Shown: positions 1-11,285 of the stretch, in pieces
How the letters are laid out: each line of letters starts with the position of its first letter
Position numbering within the stretch: position 1 is the first letter of the stretch
Origin: Eupeodes corollae
Taxonomy: Eukaryota; Arthropoda; Insecta; Diptera; Syrphidae
Reading direction: 5' to 3'
NCBI RefSeq assembly: GCF_945859685.1
Contig: NC_079147.1
Span: forward strand, 230,450,765-230,514,764
Length of the DNA: 64,000 nucleotides
Program-made: the position numbers and the translations under genes
The notes under the pieces: generated by a model
Database searches by the model: none
Told to the model about the DNA's origin: nothing
What the model saw: the letters and a program-made list of their open reading frames with translations, nothing else

Positions 1-700
1 TTCACATTACGGCAGATCATGGAAAAACCCAACAACATCAAATCGATACTCATCAGCCATTTCAAGTATTGGCATCCCTGCCAAACTTGTCCGTTCGTGC
101 AGGATGATTCGTGCTACTCCGTAAAGGTGTGAAAAAACTTAACAGAACCTTTCGATGTCAAAAAAGACTTTAGGTAATGTGAAGCGCTGTGACGCGATTT
201 TTTTAACATCGTACTTGAAAGAATAATGCAGAGCTACCACGTCTATCTTTCAAAAGTCTGTCCAATTATTAGAATATGCTGATGATATTGACATAATCAG
301 AAAAACTCAGCGTGATGTCAATGGAGCTTTTGTGTGTATTAAAGCGGAGATGGCAAAAAGCCAAAACAAAGTACATGCTGCCATCAAGTAACCTAGAACA
401 CCGACTTCTAGTTAAAAACTTCACCGACGACAGTCTAAAATTTGGGGTAGTTAAGGACTTTGTCAACCTAGGCTTTGCTAACAACACAGAAAACAACACC
501 AGTGCTGAGATTAAACGGAGCAATTGAGTAGCAAAACAATCCCTCGAGGGACCAAAGTGTCGCTATATAAGACCCTCACTAAACCCGTTCTGCTATACGG
601 TGCAGAGGCATGGACTAAAACAAAAGCGAATAAAAGCACCTGCGGTCGTTTCGCGAGAAAAGTTCTTCGCATGAGGGCATTTCTTTGTCACTGCCAACCA
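1..700 (+). pseudogene. RTE-like non-LTR retrotransposon, 3' part of RT gene
   Basis: Broken reverse transcriptase gene cut by the window edge. The first bases read as the RT segment FTLRQI; near 200-220 the frame gives DFFNIVLERI, a conserved RTE-type helix; near 270-295 it gives the catalytic-type motif EYADDIDII. After frameshifts the C-terminal part follows, with IKR near 510 and YKTLTKPVLLYGAEAW at about 566-615, a hallmark of this retrotransposon group. At least three frame changes and a stop after IKRSN interrupt it, and about 30 residues of RT are missing near position 80 compared with the opposite-strand copy at 5.8-6.4 kb. RTE-type elements encode an endonuclease/RT that copies its own mRNA at a nick. 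The clade name is from motif recall and is moderately secure; that it is dead is certain. Confidence 0.75.
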
Positions 701-1189
701 AGTAAAGTTTTTCTGAATATTTTCAATTCTAGTAAATTTAAATTCATCCATATTTCAAAATAGATCTGGCATAAGCATTATGCAGACATTTTATAGTTGA
801 CAGATCGGTAAGCTTAGTTTTTAATTTTGCGTGGTTTTGTGAAGTTTTGTTTGCAATCAAATAGTATTCCTAAGTCTTTTTTTCAAAAACTCTTTCTATA
901 ATATTGAATTCAAGACATTGTAGCAATTGTAGTAAAAAAAAAGATAATGGCTGTAGATTTGATGCTCTTGTGATTGTGGACTTTCCTGTTCTGCTAAAAT
1001 TGACTAAACAATTTTAGTTTTCGAATCAAAATGTTGGGAACAAAAACAAATATTGAAATCAAACTAATTTTATCATATGAAAAATACTGGTGCTAACTTT
1101 TAGTTAATGTTTTTGAAAAAATCGATTGATAACTTTTTTATTAAAACACGAAAATAATGTGTTCAACACAGTAGTCCTGTGCTTTTTTG
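701..1189. other. No gene seen (AT-rich)
   Basis: AT-rich sequence between two retrotransposon remnants. I see no coding frame, RNA gene or repeat that I can support. Confidence 0.5.
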
Positions 1190-3597
1190 GCCGGATGGTT
1201 ATAGCTAAGGTTGAGTTGGGTCGCCAAATTGTTATAACTCCTCAATAGTACAACGTTCGGAAACCCAATTCAAGCATAGTTTAGAGGTTCCTAATTCCAG
1301 TGGTGGTGTGAGCGTACTTTGTACGAAAACCGTGCCGAAGAATGAAAGGCTGGGGGATAAACCAGCCACTAACGAGCTCTTTCGGACGCTGTGGCAAGGT
1401 GCGTCATCGTCGGGGCCGACCGTCTTTCCGCATTACTCGTGGGAACAAAATGAAAAAGTCAAACAGGAAAATAATATAACAAAAAAATCGCACCATTGCT
1501 GCCAATACGGTCACATCTCCTGAAAAGGCTGTCGAGCCAACTCAGGTGTGTGTACGGATTGTCAACTCTGTGGTTGCCATAAGTAGCGGGAGTCTTTCTC
1601 CCTCTACTAGCCTCAACCTTTACTTGAAGGAATTACCCTTCAGTGGAACAGCTGTGACGCTAGGCTGTTACCAGGCGATCACAACAGCAATGGATAAGCT
1701 GAAATTAGAGAAATTACTCATAGATCTTATAAGTCTCATGCTCAAAAGCAGGACAATAACTTCTAGCATGAGAAGTTTTACTACCACCAAATCGATGAAC
1801 CGTGGTACCCCCCAAGGTGGGGTCCTTTCGCCTTTTTTATGAAACATGGTAGTAAACGACATACTTGCATCATTGGAAACAGGGTGTTTCAGAGTGATTG
1901 CCTATGCTGACGACGTTGCAATATCTGTATCTGGGAAGCACCCCCAAGTTTTCTCGGAACTCCTACAAAATGCCTTAAATAGGCTAACAAAATGGGCTAA
2001 GCGATGTGGCTTGTACTCTTTTCGAGACGATACAAAATTCCTCAGATTAGCCCACCCAAGATTAAAGGAATACCAATAAGCTTTTCCGACCAAGCTAAAT
2101 ATTTAAGCCTCATTTTAGACAAAAAACTAAATTGGAAGGCAAATATTGATGAAAGAGCAAAAAAGGCAACTGTAGAGCTTTTTACTTGTAAAAAGGCCAT
2201 AGGATCAAAATGGGGCTTCTCCCCAAAAATAAACCACTGGCTATACACTTCGGTAATCAGACCGATACTCATTTATGGAGCTGTCGTATGGTAGACCGCA
2301 CTAGACAAGATGGTAAATCTAAATAAGCTCATCAAAGTCCAGCGGTCAGCAGGTATGTGCATCACAGGAGCACTTCGCTCAACACCAACCGCAGCACTGG
2401 AAGTGCTTTTAAACCTAACACGCCTTGACATCTTCTCCAAAATGCTGGCAGCCAACTCAAGTTCGAGGCTTAGAGCCAGTTCTAAATCGAACAGTAACAA
2501 TACTGGACATACTACTATTCTAGACAATTTCAGATCTATCCAAGATCGCTTAGACTACACCACCCCAAAAATGGTATTCGGCAAAAGCTTCCATGTGCCC
2601 ATCCCTTCAAGATCCTCCTGGGAAGAAGATAGACCCCTGGAAGACGATGCGGTACATTTCTATACAGACGGTTCAAAGACCAATTACGGAGTTGGAAGTG
2701 GTATCTTTTCGGAACAACTGAATCTCAGTCTATCCTATAGACTTCCCAATCAATGTAGTGTATTCCAGGCAGAAGTAATGGCGATTAAAGAGGCATTATC
2801 CTGGCACAAAGAAAACGTCATATCTTGATATACGAATCTTCTTGGACAGCCAAGCCGCTCTTAAATCTCTCGCGTCTGTCTCCACAAACTCTCAAACAGT
2901 CCACGATTGTCGATCATCTCTGAATGAGATGACTGAACAGTTTAATATCCACCTCATTTGGGTGCCGGGCCACAGAGACATTCCGGGAAATCGCAAAGCC
3001 GATGAGCTCGTCAAAAACTGTACACTTCTGCCTAACGTTAGAAAAAAATGTAACATAGGAACACCACTTGCTACATGCAAATATCTTCTCAAGCAATATG
3101 CTCTAGAATCAACAAATGTTAGATGGTCACAGAGTACCATCTGCCTAGCAACCAAGCAAATATGGCCAAGCATAGACTTAAAACGGTCAAAAGGCTTGAT
3201 ATCCCTGAGCAGACAAAGTATAACTTCTACAATTGAAGTAAAAACAGGACACTGCCTCATAGGAAGACATGCTCTGAGGCTAGGGGTCTACACAAATGAC
3301 TTCTGTAGAAGCTGGTTGGACGAGGAGGAAGAGGAAAAAGTCCAACACCTTCTATGTACATGTCCAGCACTCTCCATTAGAAGGAATAACTTTCTCGGTA
3401 ATCCCTTCTTCGATAATACCAGTGAACTGGCAACGATTGATACAAAATGTCTCCCTAACTTCATTAAAAGTATAAATTGGTTTGTTTAAGTTCTTTACTC
3501 TCCTATGAGTAAATTCATTAGTGGTATCACAATGGACCCTTGAGGTCTAGGTGAGTCATTGACATCTAGACAGCCACTATAACCAAACCTAACCTAA
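1190..3597 (+). mobile_element. LOA-like non-LTR retrotransposon, internally deleted
   Basis: An element with a plausible 5' untranslated region (about 1190-1450), a possible first-ORF start near 1450 (ATG followed by Lys/Ser/Asn codons), then an abrupt join near 1540-1690 to the palm of the reverse transcriptase. The whole endonuclease and most of ORF1 are absent, so this is a deletion derivative. The 3' end follows the stop at about 3489 and finishes with CCAAACCTAACCTAA near 3597. RNase H after the RT, together with GTPQGGVLSP, points to the LOA/I/R1 side of non-LTR elements, LOA being the best guess. A related RNase H fragment lies at 23.48-23.73 kb and a more distant relative at 16.4-17.5 kb. 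The left boundary is uncertain. Confidence 0.75.
1685..3489 (+). pseudogene. Reverse transcriptase - RNase H polyprotein, broken
   Basis: Visible in order: TTAMDKLKLEKLL (RT), RGTPQGGVLSPFL near 1800-1840, the catalytic motif YADDVAISV near 1903, the thumb segment YGAVVW near 2275, then RNase H: FYTDGSKTNYGVGSG (first Asp, 2657), VFQAEVMAIKEAL (Glu, 2762), IFLDSQAALKSL (Asp, 2836) and WVPGHRDIPGNRKADE (last Asp, 2960-3006). A zinc-knuckle-like HLLCTCPALSIRR follows near 3350. Damage: a TGA replaces the Trp after SPFL (1840-1842), a frameshift lies near 2004-2040, a TAG follows VVW at about 2293, and another frameshift lies near 2826. All four acidic residues of RNase H survive. In life such a protein reverse-transcribes element RNA at the target site and removes the RNA strand. 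Confidence 0.88.
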
Positions 3598-3635
3598 GAT
3601 ATTTTATCTCCCACAAAATGTTGTTATTAATATTT

Positions 3636-3706
3636 TGTTTAAGCTACAGAAAAATCGACAAACGGGACCTGATGAGATCTTATCACTGTGGGTCGCATCC
3701 TAGCCT
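3636..3706 (+). repeat. RepA 3'-terminal fragment
   Basis: About 70 bp match the 3' end of the interspersed repeat RepA (compare 8462-8536): AAATCGACA, a degenerate GGGATGGGAAG block, TATCA(C/G)TGTGGGTC and CATCCTAGCCTCTT. Only the terminus is present. Confidence 0.7.
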
Positions 3707-5785
3707 CTTGAATTGAATTGTTTTTGGATAAGTTTTATTATTTCCAATTTCGGAATTTATTTATATTTTTCTTTAGGGAATTATAACACGATGGCTCAAA
3801 AGTATGAAAACTACATTGCACAAGTCTTTTGTGTAAGTTCACTCAAAAATTCATACATATTTATTTTTAAAATCGCGACTAAATAATTCCTTTAAAATCA
3901 AAGTAAAAACCCCGAATACATACCAACCCATGTGCATTAACATTTTTTATTTTCTGATACCTTTCAAGAAATTATTATTCTTGAAATATCATTTCCCAAT
4001 TCCCAACAATAAAGACAAAAAAACCCATAATAATTCCACTTGCATAATTCATTTAAATATAATGCATCCGTAAATTCCATTTTATTTTGATGTAAGCGCA
4101 ATGAAAGGAAAAATATTTATTTCCTTTGCCCACCAAATTAAAATAATACTCCCCATTGAATGTAAATGAGTAAATAAATTAAGAAGAAAAAACACCCACT
4201 TTACGTCCTTAATGTGGAAAACAACTTAATATTGTTCTCAGTGAAAATATTTTTAAAAGGAAACACTCTGTAAAATTACTTCAAAATAAAAAGAAGAACA
4301 AAACAAAACGCCATCCTTTCAGCATTTCTCTTTGCCTCGATTTAAATTGTGTCCTTTATTTTTTTGTTCGAAGGATATTTTCGGTAGAAATCCTTATTTG
4401 TCTTACAGTCATCAGAGGTTGTGAAAAGGACAAAATGCACACAAAACAAGATGATAGACCAACGGACCAACACCCGGTGACGAGCGACGAATACGCCTTC
4501 AGAACAAACATACGAATGTGTTGTGTCTCTCCCGAAGCACATCCTTTTGGTCCTTGTGCGATATGGATGACATGAGAAAACAACAAGAATTATAGACAAC
4601 GAAGGATCTTTGCCAAGCAAAAAAATGTCCTTCTTGCCTGATATGGTTTGGTTACCCTTATAAGTGGAGCAAATGGGGTTAAATGGATCCATTGCCACCC
4701 GCTGCGCCCGAGCCGCAGCCCTCCCGGTAGTAGCATTTCCAACCATTTTACAAAGCACAAAATTTAGTGAAGCTGATTTCTGTGAATTTTACTTCGGTGT
4801 CCTTTGAATGAGCGACGAACGTGGTATCTTTCCATACGTCAATGAAATTCTTTTCGGCACTTTTGTCTCTGACAATTCTTCTATTAGTTCGTTCTTAGAA
4901 TAGAAACATTCGAGTAGGCTTGTGTGATGGCGGATTAAAAGTTCATGATATTCAACGCTTTACCTAAAGGTCCTTCAAGGATTTTTGTTATACTCCTTTA
5001 TAGCTTTTTTTTGATAAAGTGATGAACTTAACTCCCAATAAACTCCACGACAATCGACGCCGAACGCTTCAAATTTGTTCCATTCTTTCAACTGCGGCGC
5101 GGAGGATGTGCGACCCGTACTCGTTGCGGATACGGAACGGTTTTGGGTGGATGAGAAGTAAAAATGACTTCATCAGAAATTTATCGACCTTATAGCTGGG
5201 TACATTTTGTTTCATCAAAGTTTCTTTTGTTTCGTTTTTTTTTTTCTGGTTTAATATTTTCTTGTGCGGCTAGATTGAGCGGGTAATGGGGTGCAATGTT
5301 TTGTTGGAGTATTATAATGTTACGAGTTATGTCTTGTAGGAAGGTACGGATCCGTAACCTTACTCACATCTTATATTTTTAAAGGATAATATAAAAGGTA
5401 TTATGTTAAGATGTACATAAAACGCTGCCATATTCAAAATTTTAGTTTATGGAGCGAGATTATTTTAGATATGGACGCGTTTTAAACGAAAGGCAAACCA
5501 ACAAAAAATAAAAGAATCAAGACTTTGAGAAAATTAATGGATTAAGGTATCTGAAATAATTTTTTGTTTTCCGCACAGGTCCATGGAGCAGGAGTTTAGG
5601 ATTATGAAATAAATTATTAAATTCTTGGGTATTCTGAAAAAAAAAAGAATCCGGCGGATGATAGGGAGGAAACTTTTCTTGGTTGTAAAAAAAGGTGATT
5701 TAATTGATTTTTAAAGGGTGAGTTAAATACAAGGTTCTCGGTCTTCCTAAATGAACAATATTAAGGCTTTATTAATTATGAAACA
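3707..5785. other. No gene supported; AT-rich intergenic or intronic DNA
   Basis: Mostly AT-rich. A G+C-richer pocket at 4660-4745 (minus strand) opens a 138-codon frame to 4342, but codon content and the lack of any recognisable domain do not support a gene. A second short pocket lies near 5085-5150. No RNA gene or repeat family recognised. Confidence 0.45.
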
Positions 5786-6425
5786 TAGCTTCATTCAAAT
5801 GGATGCTTTGGCTGGCTTCGAAGGAGTGCATTCATCTTGCACGATCGGACAAGTTTGGCAGGGATGCCAAAACTAGACTTGGCTCATATGCGGCCTTGAA
5901 ATCGATGAAGAGAGATGAGTGTTGATTTGATGTTCTTGGGTTTTTTCCAGGATTTGCCGTAATGTGAATATTTGATCGCCTGTTGACTTTCCTGGTCTAA
6001 GACCACACTGATAAGTACCTATCGATGGGCTTTAGATGTAAACGTTGAATCAAGGCAGAGAAGATTTTGTAAGAGATGTTAAGTAGACTGATGCCTCTAT
6101 AGTTGGTGCAGTTCAGAAGGTCTCCTTTTTTTCGGAATTGGTTGCATTCATCCGTCATGGTTTCTTCTGATCTTATCTTCCGGATAAGTTGGTGTATGCG
6201 TCTAACTAAATTATCTCCAGCTGCTTTGAAAAGCTCGGCATTCATGCCATTTGCTTCAGCGGCTTTGTTAGATTTCAACTTTGATATGGCAAACTTTACT
6301 TTGTCTAGGTCGGTAAGACAGGATTATTGGCTTTTGTAGTCTATGTTGAATGGATCATCCTGCCTGACAGCGGAATTCGACTCGTCATCCTGTTGTGTAG
6401 TCTGCAGAAGTGTTATTTCCATATC
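5786..6425 (-). pseudogene. RTE-like non-LTR retrotransposon, central RT region
   Basis: Second copy of the element at 1-700, on the opposite strand and covering the part upstream of it. Reading leftwards from 6320: LDKVKFAISKLKSNKAAE, GMNAELFKAAGDNLV (6240), the finger motif NYRGISLLNISYKIFS (about 6115-6070), then after a break LRQILEKTQ and a degenerate FIDFKAAYE (about 5940-5880), and GIPAKL near 5860. These are RT motifs; the polymerase YADD part is missing, so the copy is 3'-truncated in its own orientation. A stop separates the 6325-6521 frame from the RT frame. It overlaps the first copy over about 120 bp (bases 1-120 versus about 5960-5840 reversed). Confidence 0.75.
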
Positions 6426-6705
6426 TTTTTTGACTAGAGTTATTATTTTTTGTAAGAAAAATGTTGCTTCGATTTTTCTAAAAATGTTGGCATTATGTCT
6501 TTTCGCCCAAAACCATAACACCCAAATTCTAAAATGTTTTACAACCCTAAATTGGTCACAAAGCCGAAAAAGTTTTTATTTAATGTTGTGGGCGTTAAGA
6601 TACTTTAAAATTGATTTGGGCAACCTGCGATTGATTTTGTTCTTTGTGGAATTTTCTTCCGAAAACGTTTTTGTGCAAAAAATCCATTTTTGGGCTACAT
6701 AACAT
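6426..6705. other. No gene seen
   Basis: Short AT-rich stretch between the RTE-like remnant and RepA; no motif recognised. Confidence 0.4.
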
Positions 6706-8536
6706 TTTTAACTTCCCATAGGAAATTATTGTAATGGGTCCGATTTGTCAAATTGAAAATTTTGATATTCCTCGACGTTGCAAGGTCCCTAGAGTCGAAA
6801 TAAAAGATTTTTAGAAAGATGTCTGTTGTTGCGTGTGTACGTACGCTCGTACGTCCGTACGTCCATACGTTCGCGACGTTTTTTTCGTCGTCCATAGCTC
6901 AAGAACCAGAAGAGATATCGATTTCAAACAAATAATAAATACAAATAATAAACCAGAAAGATTCAGAAAGGGCTCTCAAAAAAATTGCGTCGGTGGTTTT
7001 TTTACCATAGCAGTTTGAAAAAAAGGTGAAAATATATTGTAACGTGATATTAAAGAAGTATATTTTTTGAAAAAAACCCATTTAAAGTTTTTTTTTTATA
7101 AATCAAAAAAACGACTAAAATATGATTTCATCTCCAAACAATTTTGTGCAACGAAAAATCATGTTTTTGACATCTGATGAAATTTTGAGAAAAATCGAAT
7201 TTACAGTTTTTTTTTTATAAAAAATAAAAATCTAAAAAAAACATTACTCAAAGTTGGTAAAAATTGATTTTCGACTCAAATATCTTTACAAAAACTTGAA
7301 ATTTAGGCTTCAAACTTATTTTATCTTGTAAGAAATATTGTTCTCAACATTCTGAAAAATGTTGAGAAAAATCAAATTGACCGTTTTCTTACAAAAAATA
7401 AAAACCTAAAAAAAAAATAATATAAGTTGGTAAAAATTGATTTTCGACTCAAATATTTTTTCAAAATTTTGAGATACTAGCTTTTTTTTAATTGTGCTTA
7501 TAAGAAATATTGTTTTAAACATTAGGACAAATATTGAGAAAAATCGAATTGACAGTTTTTTTACAAAAAATAAAAACCTAAAAAAAAAATTTAAATGTTG
7601 GTAAAAATTGATTGTCGACTTAAATATCTTTTCAAAACTTTGAAATATTGGCTTAAATTTAATGTTTTCTTCTTAAAAATATTGTTGTCAACATTCAGTA
7701 AAATTTTGAAAAAAATCGAATTGTCAGTTTTTTTCCAAAAAATTAAAAACCGAAAAAAAAATTTACAAAAGCTTTTAAAAACTGATTTTCGACTCAAATA
7801 CCTTTTTAAAAAATTAAAATATTGGCTTTAAACAAACTTTATCTTATAAAAAATATTATTTTCAACATTAGAACAAATTTTGAGAAAAATCGAATCGACA
7901 GTTTTTTTTTACAAAAAATAAAAACTTAAAGAATTGTATAAAAGTTGGTAAAAACTGATTTTCGACTCAAATATCTTTTCAAAAATTTGAGATAATAGCT
8001 TCTAACTAATTTTTACTTATAGGAAATATTGTTTTCAACATTAGGACAAATATTGAGAAAAATCGAATTGACAGTTTTTTTTACAAAAAATAAAAACCTA
8101 AAAAAAATTGTATAAAAGTTGGTAAAAACTAATTTTCGACTCAAATATCTTTTCAAAACTGTGTGATATTGGCTTTAATTTATTTTTATCTTTCAAAAAA
8201 TATTGTTGTTAACATTCAGTAAAATTTTGAAAAAAAATCGAATTGACAGTTTTTTACAAAAGTTGGTAAAAATTTACTTTCGACTCAAATAGTTTTTGAA
8301 AAATTTGAAATATTGGCTTCAAACTTATTTTATTTCACAGAAAATATTGTTTTCGATGTTAAGAAATTTTTATATAAAAATCCAACAGTCCATTTTTTCA
8401 TAAAAAATAAAATCTACAAAAAATAGTACGCAAATTTGGTAAAAATTGCTACGAGCACATATAGACAAACTTTTAAGCAAGAGAAATCGACAGACGGGAT
8501 GGGAAGTTATCAGTGTGGGTCACATCACAGACTCTT
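6706..8536 (+). repeat. RepA interspersed repeat, longest intact copy
   Basis: Non-coding repeat found many times in this window. The 5' end reads TTAACTTCCCATAGG..., followed by ATGGGTCCGATTTGTC, CTCGACGTT, and a CGTA-rich block (6836-6880, repeats of CGTACGT/CGTACGTC). Next comes a conserved stretch (AAGAACCAGAAGAGATATCG near 6901, GGGCTCTCAA near 6971), then a core of about eight tandem units of ~173 bp (7090-8420). The 3' end contains CAGACGGGATGGGAAG, TTATCAGTGTGGGTC and a CATCC(C/T)AGCCTCTT-type terminus. GGGATG and CATCCC in the terminus can pair as a short hairpin. A TAACTTCCCAT motif occurs in inverted orientation near both ends. No protein is encoded, so it must be non-autonomous; the class is not assigned. 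Confidence 0.8.
7090..8420 (+). repeat. ~173-bp tandem repeat core of RepA (about 8 units)
   Basis: The marker TTTTCGACTCAAATA recurs at about 7268, 7441, 7612, 7787, 7961, 8133 and 8278, giving spacings close to 171-175 bp and a last shortened unit of about 145 bp. Each unit also carries GGTAAAAA(T/C)TGA, AAATATTG, (A/G)AGAAAAATCGAATTGACAG and a T-run followed by ACAAAAAATAAAAACCTAAA. Units differ by several per cent, so they are old or diverged before amplification. Other RepA copies carry fewer units (12.4-12.95 kb, 35.8-36.25 kb) or about six (36.5-37.3 kb). Confidence 0.85.
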
Positions 8537-10781
8537 TTTAATTCTTTGGAGTTATTTTGTTGGGCTTCTTTTAGTTTTGACATTTCATAAAACCTAAACA
8601 AGTTTTAACGCCCAAGGGATCGGTTGTATTGCTCAAATCGTGCAACAGCAAAAAGTTAATAAAATTGTTTGGGGCGCTATAACATTTTGAATTTGGGCAA
8701 CACGGTTTTGAGTGAAAAGACCTAATGGCAAAAAAAATTACCAGATGCCAAAAACTTTTACATTTTTTTTCCAAGCTTCTAAGCTCAAACCTCTTTGCCT
8801 TTTATATAATTTCATTTCTAGCTTGATCTTATCGTTTTCGTTTACAAAATTTTGTTATTTCAATAAAATTGTAGGATACTTATTGCAATATGTATTACAA
8901 AGTTCAATTGTAGAAATCAAAAGAGTCAAAAATGACATATATTGTCATTTGACAAATATTTTCAATTATGATTATCAATGAAAGCTGTAAGTGGCACCTT
9001 ATTCTCCTCTGGACTGCATGTAATCTGCAATGAAATTTTATTTTTATGATTGGCAGCTGTCTTGTCATATCGCCCACACTTTCGAACAAAAATGTAATTT
9101 TATTTCGGACCGATTAATGTTACGACCGACGATAGTGATGATAAAACAACATCAAAAATAACAATAAAAGGTAACTTAGCAATAAAGAAACCATTTGTAA
9201 AATTAAATAGAAACAAGAACTATTTTACTTTAAAGACAGTACACACTGCATTCAAATTAATTCACTTTTCAAACAATTCATGTTTGAAGAAACAATGTTT
9301 TTTCCTATTTTAATGTTAATATTCATATTGACACAATAACTTCAATTGATAAACGAAATAAAAAAAAAATCAAATTAGAAAACAGTCCCATTATGTATAG
9401 TGTAGCCGTACCATACATACAGGGGAGGTGCCTCACCTACATTGGATTAATTGTTTATTGTAATTTATTAAAAACCTCCATTGTATGATAGTGAATTGAT
9501 TGTGTTTCAAGTTTTTTTTTGTTGTTTTTGAAATTTAAAACGAATCTACATTCAACAAATTTGTTTCTATTTCTATTTTGTTTGATATAATATTCATTTA
9601 TGAAATAACGTTAAAAAAAACTTAATTAATCCAAAAAATATCAATAACTTTTAAATAATATAACCCACTAAATGAATAATATTTTATTCCATATAGATTA
9701 AAATACAGGATCTCTACACAAGTTGAAATACTAAAAATGTGTTTCATATATTCCAATCACAAAAACATAAATACAAATATACAAAAGTATATATCTCTTA
9801 ATTAAAAACAAAAAAAAACTATAAACTGCGATTTTTTCTGTTTGAGTATATCGCACGATACTATAAATTTATTCGCACCAAACAAGCAAACAAACAAACA
9901 AACGAAAAAAAGCAAACCAAATCAAACACTCACTCTTGCAATCAACACAGCTAAAAATATCTATAACCTTAAAATAGGATAAAAATGTAGCTCACAACCA
10001 ACAAATACCAAAAATAAAAATAAAAATAAAAATAAAAATAAAAATATTTGTGCCCTCTCTCTTTACGATAGACTTAAAAACATCACTAAACAAAATAAAA
10101 TATATATAAATTAGCTGATAAAAGTGGTCTCAACTGAAATGAACAATTAATTGAATTTACAACGCAAACTGACCAAACGAATAAAAATTACATCCGTAAT
10201 TAATTTAAAAAGTCCTTTTATGCAATTTTCTACACTCAACTCATTCCTGATTTTTATTGATGCTATAATTTTATTTTATATGGCCAATCGTGCTCATTAA
10301 ACCTGATTAGCGCCGCCGGCAGCCGGCCTTTCAAATGAAAAAGACCTATTTGGAGGTTGTGTATTGAGGTTTGGATGCATAAATAGAACCTTTTTGTGAA
10401 CTAATTTTAAGGACTATCACATTTGTTGTTTTATTTATTAAGCACGAGTGTATGTGTATAGTTATGTACCACAGCGGTGTGCCACGTACATATGTATAGC
10501 TACTGATTCTAATGCAATTAATATTAATATATGACATTATGGTTATACAAAAGAAAAAAATGTAGCTCACTGTTGCGCGGAAATTCAGGCGCGGATACTT
10601 AAGGGGACATTGGGCAAAGATACTTTTTTTATTTTCCTACCTTCGAGGTTTGATTTACAATTTTCTTTGATTTCGTACAACAACTTTAACAGAGTTGAAT
10701 ACCCAAAATTGTTTTGAAAAATTATTCTGAAAATATATTTCCACAGGAATTTGGATATAGAAAATCTAACAAATAAAGGGT
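8537..10781. other. AT-rich stretch with two microsatellites, no gene
   Basis: No gene recognised over 2.2 kb. It holds an (AAAC)n microsatellite near 9886-9906, a (TAAAAA)n array near 10009-10046, and a small G+C palindrome of two GCCGGC sites near 10317-10329. The rest is A/T-rich and looks like unselected intergenic or intronic DNA. Confidence 0.5.
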
Positions 10782-11004
10782 GGTTAAATTTTAAGGGCCG
10801 ATTTTGGTTTTGAATAAAACACAAATTATTTAGGAAATTATTGTCATTCCTTTTTATTATGATAATATTGGTATGGTTCAATTATGTATGGAACAAAATA
10901 TCATCAAAATGCTCTCCACAACCATGGCGGCACCATCGCATGGGGGGTCCAAATTTTCGATAAAACTGAAGCATAATTGAGGTTCTATGACATTAAAAAA
11001 ATAT

Positions 11005-11185
11005 ATTGGGTGGCGCGAAAGTCCGTTGACAAATAGGGACTAGTGATTTGAAACTCTCAACCATTTTTGTGTGCCAGTAATGTTGTCAGGGATGGAGGGG
11101 ACCTACAGTTTAAAACCGAGTACGAACGACTAATTTGAGAAGGCAATTTTATGACAAGAATTACTTTTGGAGAATTTGTACACCT
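11005..11185 (-). mobile_element. tRNA-derived SINE, 5'-truncated
   Basis: Reverse-oriented copy of the SINE seen complete at 23.05-23.34 kb. It starts with ATTGGGTGGCGC, holds CTCAACCATTT, AATGTTGTCAGGGATGGAGG and CTAATTTGAGAAGGCA, and stops at GGAGAATTTGTACACC before the tRNA-like head. It lies inside the split mariner-like element. Confidence 0.8.
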
Positions 11186-11285
11186 ATTATTTCGTTTTTG
11201 TAACTATTGGAGGAACTTTTCGTAAGGAAACTTCTGTGAAAAAATCATAATTCCTGACATTCAATGTGGTTTTCACTAAAAACAC

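Noticed and set aside
4342..4758. 138-codon minus-strand open frame
   Set aside because: No domain, no splice or start support, composition like flanking DNA except for a small G+C pocket.
6833..7018. Arg/Tyr-rich short ORF across the CGTACG block
   Set aside because: Arises from the CGTA repeats and is not kept in other RepA copies.
7090..8420. CRISPR-like array of regular repeats
   Set aside because: Units are ~173 bp, contiguous and variable with no spacer/repeat alternation, and the context is a eukaryotic repeat.
6706..8536. RepA as a classic Helitron
   Set aside because: A small 3' hairpin is present, but the ends lack 5'-TC and 3'-CTRR and no Rep/helicase is seen.
10317..10329. GCCGGC-A-GCCGGC palindrome
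   Set aside because: Very short; no repeat or function can be attached to it.
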